Source of the DNA: Castellaniella hirudinis
GTDB lineage: Bacteria; Pseudomonadota; Gammaproteobacteria; Burkholderiales; Burkholderiaceae_B
Reading direction: 5' to 3'
Assembly: GCF_042651965.1 (NCBI RefSeq)
Contig: NZ_JBHSDY010000003.1
Coordinates: 1 to 64,000, forward strand
Length of the DNA stretch: 64,000 nucleotides
Of the stretch, positions 7,567-15,179 are shown one piece after another. The notes under the pieces were generated by a model, which was given only the letters and a program-made list of their open reading frames with translations, had not been told where the DNA came from and searched no databases. Each line of letters begins with the position of its first letter. Within the stretch, counting starts at the first letter, position 1. A program made the position numbers and the translations under genes.

Positions 7567-9504
7567 ATGATCAAAAGCATCCAAGGCCTGCTGCAGTGGC
7601 TCTTTCTGCGCCTCGAAGGGCTGTTCAACGCTGCGTTCGGCGATCGCATCAACCCCTTCTATCATCTGGGCGCCATCTCCTTCTTCCTGTTCTGGGTGGT
7701 GGGGGGCAGCGGCCTGTATCTGTACGTGTTCTTCGAGACCGGCATCGTCGAGGCCTACGACTCGGTGGTCGCCCTGAGCACGGCGCAATGGTGGCTGGGC
7801 GGCATTTTGCGCAGCGTGCACCGCTATGCCTCGGATGCCATGGTGCTGACGATGGCGCTGCACATGCTGCGCTATTTCGCCTTTGACCGGTTTCGCGGGT
7901 TCCGCTGGTTTTCGTGGCTGACCGGGATCATGCTGATCTGGATGGTCTACGCCACGGGCATCAACGGCTACATGCTGCCCTGGGACCGGCTGGCGCAGTA
8001 CGTCACGGTGGCGTCTTTCGAATGGCTGGATTGGCTGCCGATCTTCGACGGCGCGCTGATGCGCAATTTTCTCTACGACGAGCACGTCGGCAACCGTTTC
8101 TTCACCCTGCTGTCCTTCATGCACGTGGGCCTGCCGCTGGTGGTGCTGATGGTCATGACGATCCATGCGCAGCGGGTGCCCAAGGCGCGCACGACGCCGC
8201 CGCGTCCCGTCGTCGCGGGCCTGCTCGTGACGATGGCGGTGCTGGCGCTGGTGGCGCCGGTGTACAGCCAGGGCGGACCCAGCCACCTGGCCCAGGGCAT
8301 CACCCGGATCGAACCCGACTGGTTCTACATGGCGGTCTTTCCGCTGATGACGCAATGGCCGATGGCCTGGGTGTGGGCTGTGGTGATCGGCGCTTCCGTG
8401 CTGCTCGCGCTGCTGCCCTGGTGGCCGCCGCGGTTCCGGCGCAGCGAGCGGCGGATGGCGGAGCTGGCGATCCACGGCGCCCAGGGGGCCGGCGCGCAGC
8501 TCCAGGCGCGCGAGGGGGAAACCGTGCTCGACGCCGGCCTGCGCGAGGGCCTGGCGCTGTCCTTTGAATGCCGCAACGGCGCCTGCGGCCTGTGCCTCTG
8601 TACCGTCCAGCAGGGCGCTTACGATCATCGGCCCTATAGCCCCGGGGCGCTCAGCGACGGGCAGAAGTCTCGCGGCATGGCGCTGATGTGCTGCGTCGTG
8701 CCGCGCGGCGATATGGTCATCGAGGTGGACGACTTCGTCACTGGCGCGGCCGGCGTCGTGCGCGAATACACCGCCCAGGTCGTCCGTCTGGAGCCGTTGT
8801 CCGCCGACGTGATGCTGCTGGCCTTGCGGCCGTCCGATGGCGTGCTGCCGGACTTCAAGGCGGGCCAGTACATCAACATCATGCTCGACGACGGTCAGCG
8901 GCGTGCCTTTTCGTTCGCCAACCGGCCCAATGACGGGGGCGGGTTGATCGAACTGCACGTCCGCCTCGTCCCGGGAGGGCGGTTCACGACCCACGTGTTC
9001 CAGGGCATGAAACCGGGCGACGTGGTGCGTTTCGAGGGCCCGTTGGGCCGGTTCACGCTGCGCGACAGCCGCCAGCCCATTCTGTTCGTGGCCGGCGCCA
9101 CGGGCTTTGCGCCCGTCAAAAGCATCCTGGAGGACGCTTTCGCGCGCGGCATTCAACGGCCCATGCGCCTGTACTGGGGCGTGCGCCGCCGCGAGGACCT
9201 GTACATGCTGGATCGCTGCGAGCAGTGGCAGCGCCGGCACGGCAATTTCACGGTAGTGCCGGTGCTGTCCGAGTCCGCCGAAGGGGATGGCTGGGCGGGG
9301 CGCACCGGCCTGGTGCATGAGGCCATCCTGGCGGATTTCGCGGACCTGAGCGGCTACGAGGTCTATCTGTGCGGTTCGGTCCGGATGGTCGAGACGGCAG
9401 CGCCGGCCTTCATTGCCCAGGGACTCGACGAAGGCGTCTGTTTTTCCGACGCCTTTTTGCCGGCGGCACGGGCCCCTGACCCCGCAGTCCCCTCGGCGCC
9501 TTGA
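7567..9504 (+). CDS. Cytochrome b - [2Fe-2S] ferredoxin - FAD/NAD(P)H reductase fusion protein
   Basis: A 645-residue three-part protein. Residues 1-285 are a cytochrome b-type membrane domain with two His pairs, H85/H99 and H186/H200 (each H-x13-H), matching the bL and bH heme sites of bc complexes, and E249-PDWF, which resembles the PEWY quinone-site motif. Residues 300-385 form a plant-type ferredoxin with C335, C340, C343 and C375 (C-x4-C-x2-C-x31-C). Residues 390-630 are an FNR module with RAFSFANRP for FAD and GATGFAP for the nucleotide. One chain could move electrons between NAD(P)H and two membrane hemes b or quinone. It is the last gene of the seven-gene operon. I know no characterised protein of this design. 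Confidence 0.85.
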   Translation: MIKSIQGLLQWLFLRLEGLFNAAFGDRINPFYHLGAISFFLFWVVGGSGLYLYVFFETGIVEAYDSVVALSTAQWWLGGILRSVHRYASDAMVLTMALHMLRYFAFDRFRGFRWFSWLTGIMLIWMVYATGINGYMLPWDRLAQYVTVASFEWLDWLPIFDGALMRNFLYDEHVGNRFFTLLSFMHVGLPLVVLMVMTIHAQRVPKARTTPPRPVVAGLLVTMAVLALVAPVYSQGGPSHLAQGITRIEPDWFYMAVFPLMTQWPMAWVWAVVIGASVLLALLPWWPPRFRRSERRMAELAIHGAQGAGAQLQAREGETVLDAGLREGLALSFECRNGACGLCLCTVQQGAYDHRPYSPGALSDGQKSRGMALMCCVVPRGDMVIEVDDFVTGAAGVVREYTAQVVRLEPLSADVMLLALRPSDGVLPDFKAGQYINIMLDDGQRRAFSFANRPNDGGGLIELHVRLVPGGRFTTHVFQGMKPGDVVRFEGPLGRFTLRDSRQPILFVAGATGFAPVKSILEDAFARGIQRPMRLYWGVRRREDLYMLDRCEQWQRRHGNFTVVPVLSESAEGDGWAGRTGLVHEAILADFADLSGYEVYLCGSVRMVETAAPAFIAQGLDEGVCFSDAFLPAARAPDPAVPSAP

Positions 9505-9510
9505 TATAAT
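9502..9510 (+). promoter_or_regulatory. Extended -10 promoter of the ahcY unit
   Basis: TGATATAAT is a perfect TATAAT (9505-9510) preceded by the extended -10 TGn. The TGA of this promoter is also the stop codon of the cytochrome b fusion gene. No good -35 box is seen 17 bases upstream, as expected for extended -10 promoters. Transcription would start near 9517, just before the riboswitch. Confidence 0.65.
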
Positions 9511-9521
9511 GCCCCTCTTTT

Positions 9522-9613
9522 CCTGAGGGGCGCTGCACCGGTCCCGCCACCCGTTCCGGGTGAGCACGCGGACCGCCAGGCTCAGGAACCTTCTTCATGA
9601 ACGGCGCCCATCG
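9522..9613 (+). promoter_or_regulatory. S-adenosylhomocysteine (SAH) riboswitch
   Basis: The leader has the conserved SAH-riboswitch layout. P1 pairs CCTGAG (9522-9527) with CTCAGG (9581-9586). The core GGGCGCTGCACCGG follows the first P1 strand, GCCAGG precedes the second, and AACGGCGCC at 9599-9608 can form the pseudoknot with the GGCGC core. A variable GC-rich arm sits between. This class is typically found upstream of ahcY in betaproteobacteria and pseudomonads and turns the gene on when SAH accumulates, which is exactly its position here. Confidence 0.88.
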
Positions 9614-9638
9614 TTGCCCTGCGCGGGCGGGGATGGGC
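9606..9638 (+). promoter_or_regulatory. Hairpin overlapping the riboswitch 3' edge (candidate expression platform)
   Basis: GCCCATC (9606-9612) can pair with GATGGGC (9632-9638). The left arm shares bases 9606-9608 with the pseudoknot strand of the SAH riboswitch, so the two folds compete. The hairpin ends about 30 bases before the ahcY ribosome site and has no T-run, so any control is more likely translational or through a later structure than by simple termination. Confidence 0.4.
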
Positions 9639-9678
9639 ATCGTTGTCCGTTCCTTCGCGCAGGCTCTACAGGACCATC

Positions 9679-11085
9679 ATGAGCACTGCACACGACTACG
9701 TCATCGCCGATATCGCCCTGGCCGATTGGGGCCGCCGCGAACTGGCCATCGCTGAAACCGAAATGCCCGGCCTGATGGCCACGCGCGAAGAATTCGCCGC
9801 CTCGCAGCCCCTGAAGGGCGCGCGCATCGCCGGCAGCCTGCACATGACCATCCAGACGGCGGTGCTGATCGAGACGCTGAAGGCCCTGGGCGCGGAAGTC
9901 CGTTGGGCTTCGTGCAATATCTTTTCCACCCAGGACCACGCCGCCGCCGCCATCGCCGCCGGCGGCACGCCGGTGTTCGCCGTCAAGGGCGAATCCCTGG
10001 AAGACTATTGGCAGTACACGCACCGCATCTTCGACTGGCCGGGCGAGCAGGCCAATATGATCCTGGACGACGGCGGCGACGCCACGCTGCTGCTGCACCT
10101 GGGCGCGAACGCCGAAAACGACGCCTCCGTCATCGCCAACCCCACCAATGAAGAAGAGCGCGTGCTGTTTGCCGCCATCAAGGCGCAACTGGCCCGTGAC
10201 CCGAAGTGGTATTCCACGCGACTGGCGCAGATCCAGGGGGTGACCGAGGAAACCACCACCGGCGTGCACCGCCTGTACCAGATGTCCCAGCGCGGCGAAT
10301 TGAAGATCCCCGCCATCAATGTCAACGACTCGGTCACCAAGTCCAAGTTCGACAATCTGTACGGTTGCCGCGAATCCCTGGTGGACGGCATCAAGCGTGC
10401 CACCGACGTGATGGTTGCGGGCAAGATCGCCATCGTCTGCGGCTTCGGCGACGTGGGCAAGGGCTGCGCCCAGGCCCTGGCCGCGCTGCGCGCCCAGGTC
10501 TGGGTCACGGAAGTCGATCCGATCTGCGCCCTGCAGGCCTCGATGGAAGGCTATCGGGTGGTGGACCTGAGCGACAAGGATGTGGTCGAGCAGGCGGACA
10601 TCTTCGTCACCGCCACCGGCAACTACCACGTCATCGACCGCGATCACCTGTACCGCATGAAGGACCAGGCCATCGTCTGCAACATCGGCCACTTCGACAG
10701 CGAGATCAATGTCGCTTCGGTGGAAGACCTGCAATGGGAAGAAATCAAGCCCCAGGTCGATCACATCATCTTCCCGGACGGCAAGCGCGTCATCCTGCTG
10801 GCCAAGGGCCGCCTGGTGAACCTGGGTTGCGCCACCGGCCACCCGTCCTTCGTGATGTCGGCGTCGTTCACCAACCAGACCATCGCCCAGATCGAGCTGT
10901 TCACGCGCGGCGACCACTACAAGACCGGTCAGGTCTACGTGCTGCCCAAGCATCTGGACGAAAAGGTCGCCCGCCTGCATCTGAAGAAGCTGGGCGTGCA
11001 CCTGACGACGCTGTCGCAAAAGCAGGCCGACTACATCGGCGTGCCGGCGGCGGGTCCGTTCAAGCCCGAACACTACCGCTATTGA
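9679..11085 (+). CDS. ahcY: Adenosylhomocysteinase (S-adenosyl-L-homocysteine hydrolase)
   Basis: A 468-residue cytosolic enzyme that cleaves SAH to adenosine and homocysteine, removing the product inhibitor of methyltransferases. Family blocks are intact: GSLHMTIQTAVLIETL, SCNIFSTQDHAAAA, the NAD-binding CGFGDVGKGCAQAL, NIGHFDSEI and the C-terminal KPEHYRY. I chose ATG 9679 (MSTAHDYVIADI), preceded by an AGGA site; an upstream TTG at 9643 would add 12 unconserved residues that lie in the leader. Expression is under the SAH riboswitch. The downstream small membrane protein and metF probably share the transcript. Confidence 0.97.
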   Translation: MSTAHDYVIADIALADWGRRELAIAETEMPGLMATREEFAASQPLKGARIAGSLHMTIQTAVLIETLKALGAEVRWASCNIFSTQDHAAAAIAAGGTPVFAVKGESLEDYWQYTHRIFDWPGEQANMILDDGGDATLLLHLGANAENDASVIANPTNEEERVLFAAIKAQLARDPKWYSTRLAQIQGVTEETTTGVHRLYQMSQRGELKIPAINVNDSVTKSKFDNLYGCRESLVDGIKRATDVMVAGKIAIVCGFGDVGKGCAQALAALRAQVWVTEVDPICALQASMEGYRVVDLSDKDVVEQADIFVTATGNYHVIDRDHLYRMKDQAIVCNIGHFDSEINVASVEDLQWEEIKPQVDHIIFPDGKRVILLAKGRLVNLGCATGHPSFVMSASFTNQTIAQIELFTRGDHYKTGQVYVLPKHLDEKVARLHLKKLGVHLTTLSQKQADYIGVPAAGPFKPEHYRY

Positions 11086-11093
11086 TCCCGGCC

Positions 11094-11117
11094 CCGCCCC
11101 CGGTTTTCCGGGGGCGG
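11094..11117 (+). terminator. Strong GC hairpin after ahcY
   Basis: CCGCCCCCGG (11094-11103), TTTT loop, CCGGGGGCGG (11108-11117) forms a perfect 10-bp stem 9 bases after the ahcY stop. No T-run follows directly (a loose T-rich stretch comes about 15 bases later), so it may act as a partial terminator or an mRNA-stabilising hairpin between ahcY and the downstream pair. Confidence 0.5.
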
Positions 11118-11157
11118 ACGCCCGTCCGATTTTGATTTCTTTCCCGGGAGTTCCATC

Positions 11158-11493
11158 ATGCTGCTGCTCGTCTGGATCCTGAATGCCGTGGCCCTGCTGA
11201 TCGTGGCCTACATCCTGCCCGGCATCACCGTGGCCTCGTTCGGCTCGGCGCTGATCGCCGCGCTGGTGCTGGGCCTGCTCAACGCCGTGGTCAAGCCTTT
11301 GCTGATTCTGCTGACCCTGCCGCTGACCATCGTCACGCTGGGCCTGTTCCTGCTGGTGCTCAACGCCCTGGTGTTCTGGCTCGCCGGCTCCATCCTGAAA
11401 GGCTTCCAGGTGGACGGCTTCTGGTGGGCCGTGATCGGCGCGATCGTCTACAGCATCGTCTCCACGGCTTTGGCGGGGTTGCTGGCTTCATGA
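11158..11493 (+). CDS. Phage-holin-4-superfamily (YvlD-type) small membrane protein
   Basis: A 111-residue protein that is almost entirely four hydrophobic helices, with the family pattern LLNAVVKPLLILLTLPLTIVTLGLF in its middle. The family (once named mycobacterial or phage holin 4) has no settled role, and nothing phage-like surrounds it here. The gene sits between ahcY and metF, an arrangement common in betaproteobacteria, and its TGA overlaps the metF ATG (ATGA). A GGGAG ribosome site precedes the start. Confidence 0.85.
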   Translation: MLLLVWILNAVALLIVAYILPGITVASFGSALIAALVLGLLNAVVKPLLILLTLPLTIVTLGLFLLVLNALVFWLAGSILKGFQVDGFWWAVIGAIVYSIVSTALAGLLAS

Positions 11494-12338
11494 GCGCGTC
11501 TTCTTCCTCCACGATCAGCCTGGAATTCTTTCCGCCGCGCGACATCGCGGCCCAGGAACGCCTGGTGCGCTCCGCCAAGCGGCTGGCGGCCCTGCGGCCG
11601 GCCTACGTCAGCGTGACCTTCGGCGCGGGCGGCTCGACCCGGACGGGCACGGTGGACACCGTGCAGATGCTGCAGAACCTGGGCACCGACGTGGCGCCGC
11701 ACCTGTCCTGCATTGGTGCGACCCGCGCTGAACTGCGCGCCATCCTGGACGACTATCAGGCGCGCGGCATCCGCCGTCTGGTGGCCCTGCGCGGCGACCT
11801 GCCTTCGGGCATGGGCGGCGACACGGGCGAACTGCACCATGCCGTCGATCTGGTGCGCTTCGTGCGCGAGCACTACGGCGACCATTTCCACATTGAGGTC
11901 GCTGCCTACCCCGAAATGCATCCCCAGGCCGAGAACGCCGCATCCGACCTGCGGCATTTCGCGGACAAGGTCCGCGCCGGGGCCGACGGCGCCATCACCC
12001 AGTATTTCTTCAATCCCGACGCCTATTTCGATTTTGTCGACCGGGTGCGCGCGCAAGGGCTGGACATCCCCATTACGCCGGGCATCATGCCCTTGACCAA
12101 CTACACCCAATTGGCGCGTTTCTCGTCCATGTGCGGGGCGGAAATCCCGCGCTGGGTGCGCTTGCGGCTGCAGGACTTCGGCGACGACAAGGCGTCCATC
12201 CGCGCCTTTGGGATCGAGGTGGTCACGCGGCTGACCGAGCGCCTGCTGGCGCAGGGCGCGCCGGGCGCGCATTTCTACACCCTGAACAATGCCGATGCGG
12301 TGGCGCAGATCTGCGCCAACCTGGGCTTGGACGCCTGA
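11490..12338 (+). CDS. metF: 5,10-methylenetetrahydrofolate reductase
   Basis: A 282-residue TIM-barrel flavoenzyme of normal bacterial MetF length, reducing methylene-THF to methyl-THF for methionine synthesis. Recognisable blocks are SLEFFPPRD at the start, SVTFGAGGSTR, HLSCIGATR, LRGD, the AAYPEMHP strand, the QYFFNPDAYFDF helix and TPGIMPLTN. I placed the start at ATG 11490, which overlaps the stop of the holin-like gene, since the longer frame runs through that gene. With ahcY it forms a methyl-cycle unit; coupling to the SAH riboswitch transcript is likely if the hairpin after ahcY is leaky. Confidence 0.95.
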   Translation: MSASSSSTISLEFFPPRDIAAQERLVRSAKRLAALRPAYVSVTFGAGGSTRTGTVDTVQMLQNLGTDVAPHLSCIGATRAELRAILDDYQARGIRRLVALRGDLPSGMGGDTGELHHAVDLVRFVREHYGDHFHIEVAAYPEMHPQAENAASDLRHFADKVRAGADGAITQYFFNPDAYFDFVDRVRAQGLDIPITPGIMPLTNYTQLARFSSMCGAEIPRWVRLRLQDFGDDKASIRAFGIEVVTRLTERLLAQGAPGAHFYTLNNADAVAQICANLGLDA

Positions 12339-12372
12339 GCGATCCCGGGCGCCATCCGCCGGCCTGCCGCGT

Positions 12373-13002
12373 CTATAGCTCCGGCGCCGGCACGGCCCAG
12401 CCCTTGTCGGTCAGGATCGCGTCCAGCCGGACGTCGTGCGTGGCGGGCGTATAGGTTTCTGCGCTGAGGTCGCCGCTCGCCCAGGCGATGCCGACCGTCG
12501 TGAACGCATGGCCGGCGGCCTTCAGCGCGGCCAGGGTGCGGTCGTAGTAGCCGCCGCCGTAGCCCAGGCGGTCGCCCTGGCGCGTGTAGCCCAGCGTGGG
12601 CACCAGCACGATGTCGGGGGCGGGGGCCTCGGGGCTGTCGGGTTCCAGGATGCCGTAGGCGCCCGGTTTCATGGGCGTGTCGGGGGTCCAGGTGCGGAAT
12701 TGCAGCGGCTGGGCGGGCGCGGTGACGACCGGCAGCGAGACCGTCAGGGTGTCGTCTTCGGCCCATTGACCCAGCAAGGCCCGCAAGGCGGGTTCGTCGG
12801 CCATGGACCAGAACGCGGCGATGTGGCGGATGTCGGGGCGGCCCGACTCGCGCAGGCGGGTGCGGTTGGTCGCCAGCCAGGTGTACAGGCGGCCGCGGAT
12901 CAGCAGCGCGCCCCGGTCGCGATCCTGAGGCGGGAGGTCGGCGCGGCGCTGTTTGAGTCGCGCCCGCAGGTCGGCTACGTTATCCTGTGCGTTCTGATTC
13001 AT
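12373..13002 (-). CDS. 5-formyltetrahydrofolate cyclo-ligase
   Basis: A 209-residue protein of the MTHFS (YgfA/FAU1) family, which converts 5-formyl-THF to 5,10-methenyl-THF with ATP. The signature GYGGGYYDRTL near the C-terminus and the LVPTLGYTRQGDRLG stretch before it are typical; the N-terminal RLKQRRADL region fits the usual basic start. It is convergent with metF, which uses a neighbouring folate species, and divergent from the lytic transglycosylase gene with 29 bases between the starts, so the promoters overlap. Confidence 0.92.
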   Translation of the reverse strand: MNQNAQDNVADLRARLKQRRADLPPQDRDRGALLIRGRLYTWLATNRTRLRESGRPDIRHIAAFWSMADEPALRALLGQWAEDDTLTVSLPVVTAPAQPLQFRTWTPDTPMKPGAYGILEPDSPEAPAPDIVLVPTLGYTRQGDRLGYGGGYYDRTLAALKAAGHAFTTVGIAWASGDLSAETYTPATHDVRLDAILTDKGWAVPAPEL

Positions 13003-13031
13003 GGTGTGACTGGTTTGCGGGGTTTTGGGCG

Positions 13032-15179
13032 ATGGGGCATCACGTTATAGGATATCCGGGATTGGCTGGCGGCGCAGGGTCGGTCCCGTCCCGGCTGTGC
13101 CATGGGGCCCTGGCCTGGGGGCTGACGGCCCTGCTGGGGCTGGCCGGCTGCGCCGGCGCCCAGGCGCCCACGGCGGCTGAACAGCAGGCGGGCGAGGCCC
13201 CGCGCGTGACGCTGGCCGCGCCGACCGACGAGGCGACCGCGCCTGAATCCGCGGCCCCGGAAACCCCGCCCCCCGTGACCCCCGCGCCGACGCCTGTGGC
13301 GGTGCCGCCTGCGGCCCGCCAGGCCGTCCAGGATGCCTACGACGCCGTCCAGAAGCGGCGCTGGGCCGATGTCGATCGGCTGGCGCCGCTGGCCGCCGCC
13401 GACCCGGTGCTGGGCCTGTACCCGCGCTACTGGGCTTTGCGCAACCGGCTGCAGAATCGCGCCCTGCCTGTGCCCGACGCCGAAGTGCGCCAGTTCCTGG
13501 CCGATGCAGCCGGCACTTATCTGGACGAACGCATCCGCGCGGACTGGATTCTGGCGGCGACGCGGTCCGGCAACTATACCCAGGCTTTGCAGGTGCCGGC
13601 GGTGGCCGATTCGTCCGCCTCGGTGCGTTGCGCCCTGCTGCTGGCGCGCCACCAAAGCGGCAAGCGCGCCCGCTCGACCGAGGTCCTGGACGTGTTCCAG
13701 CCCGTCGCCGACTGTTGGGACCTGCTGGACCAGGTGACGGCAGACCACATCCTCAGCCGCAAGGAACTGAACGGCCTGCTGCGCGACATTCTGGAAACCG
13801 GCAAGCAGGGCAATGCCGACCGCATGGCGGGCGTGGTGTTCGACGATGCGGCCATGGTGCAGTACGCCGCTTTGATGAAGAATCCGCGCAAGTGGCTCGA
13901 ATCCCGCAGCCAGCCGCGCTCGGGCGTCGATTTCGAGCTGGCGGCCATCGCGCTGTCACGCCTGGCGCGCGGCAATGACCGGCCCGAGGCCGCCCGCTTC
14001 ATCCAGGAACGCTGGGCCGGCTGGATGCCCAAGGCCGATCTGCAATGGGTCTGGGGGCAGTTCGGCCTGGTGGCCGCCCTGAACGTCGATCCCGAGGCCG
14101 CGCGCTGGTACCGGCAATCCGGTTTCGTGCCGATGACCGACTACAACCATGCCTGGGAAGTCCGCGCCGAATTGCGGGCCGCGCCCCTGGATTGGAAGCG
14201 GGTGGGCGAGGCCATCCGCAAAATGAGCGCGCGGCAGGCCGACGAGCCCGTCTGGCGCTACTGGTACGGTCGTGCGCTGGCGGCCCAGGGCAATGCCGAG
14301 GCCGCACGCCAGTACTACGTGTCCATCGTCGATGATCAGGGCTTTTACGGCCTGCTGGCGGCCGAAGAACTGGGCCGCACGCCGGCCCTGCCCCCCCAGC
14401 CCGATCCGCTGGATCCGGCCTGGACCGCCCAGGCGCGGGCCAATCCCGGTTTGCAGCGCGCCGTGGCGCTGTTCGACCTGGGCTGGCGCCGGGAAGCCGT
14501 GCCCGAATGGAATTTCGCCTTGCGCGGCATGAGCGACGCCCAGTTGCGCGGCGCGGCGGAATTCGCCCGTGAGCAGCATATCTACGATCGGGTGGTGAAC
14601 ACGTCTCTGCAGACGCGCAATGTGACCGATTTCAGCCAGCGCTTCATTGCGCCCTTCGAGGGGCAGGTGGCCGCCAAGGCGCGCCTGATCGACCTGGATC
14701 CCGCCTGGGTCTACGGCCTGATCCGCCAGGAATCGCGCTTCATCACCGACGCGCGTTCCCGCGTGGGCGCATCCGGCCTGATGCAATTGATGCCGGCCAC
14801 CGCGCGCCATGTGGCGCGCAAGATCGGCATGAAGGACTTCAAGCCGGGGCAGGTCAATGATTTCGACACCAACACGATTCTGGGGACCAACTACCTGAAC
14901 ATGGTGTTGCAGGACCTGAGCGGGTCCGAACTGCTGGCGACGGCGGGCTACAACGCCGGGCCGGGCCGGCCGAAACGCTGGCGCGCACAGTTGCTGACGC
15001 CGGTCGAAGGCGCGATCTTTGCCGAGACCATTCCTTTTACCGAGACCCGCTTGTACGTGAAGAACGTGCTGTCCAACGCGGTCTACTATTCGATGCTGTT
15101 TTCCGGCCAGCCCGATTCGCTGAAGGCGCGCCTGGGCACCGTCAGCCCCATGGCCGGGACGCAGACGGCCTTGCCGTGA
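13032..15179 (+). CDS. Soluble lytic murein transglycosylase (lipoprotein)
   Basis: A roughly 715-residue Slt70-type enzyme. The N-terminus has a hydrophobic signal ending in a lipobox (LLGLAGC), then a proline/alanine-rich linker, a long alpha-superhelical domain, and a C-terminal SLT domain with catalytic E567 in IRQESRF, followed by GASGLMQLMPATA and AGYNAGPGR. It cleaves the glycan strands of peptidoglycan to 1,6-anhydro products in the periplasm. The start is uncertain: ATG 13032 gives a somewhat long n-region, and an in-frame upstream start at 12987 would run into the divergent gene. Its TGA overlaps the GTG of cca. Confidence 0.9.
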   Translation: MGHHVIGYPGLAGGAGSVPSRLCHGALAWGLTALLGLAGCAGAQAPTAAEQQAGEAPRVTLAAPTDEATAPESAAPETPPPVTPAPTPVAVPPAARQAVQDAYDAVQKRRWADVDRLAPLAAADPVLGLYPRYWALRNRLQNRALPVPDAEVRQFLADAAGTYLDERIRADWILAATRSGNYTQALQVPAVADSSASVRCALLLARHQSGKRARSTEVLDVFQPVADCWDLLDQVTADHILSRKELNGLLRDILETGKQGNADRMAGVVFDDAAMVQYAALMKNPRKWLESRSQPRSGVDFELAAIALSRLARGNDRPEAARFIQERWAGWMPKADLQWVWGQFGLVAALNVDPEAARWYRQSGFVPMTDYNHAWEVRAELRAAPLDWKRVGEAIRKMSARQADEPVWRYWYGRALAAQGNAEAARQYYVSIVDDQGFYGLLAAEELGRTPALPPQPDPLDPAWTAQARANPGLQRAVALFDLGWRREAVPEWNFALRGMSDAQLRGAAEFAREQHIYDRVVNTSLQTRNVTDFSQRFIAPFEGQVAAKARLIDLDPAWVYGLIRQESRFITDARSRVGASGLMQLMPATARHVARKIGMKDFKPGQVNDFDTNTILGTNYLNMVLQDLSGSELLATAGYNAGPGRPKRWRAQLLTPVEGAIFAETIPFTETRLYVKNVLSNAVYYSMLFSGQPDSLKARLGTVSPMAGTQTALP

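Noticed and set aside
11158..11493. Prophage remnant suggested by the holin-like gene
   Set aside because: The family name is historical; the gene is a standard neighbour of ahcY and metF and no other phage genes are nearby.
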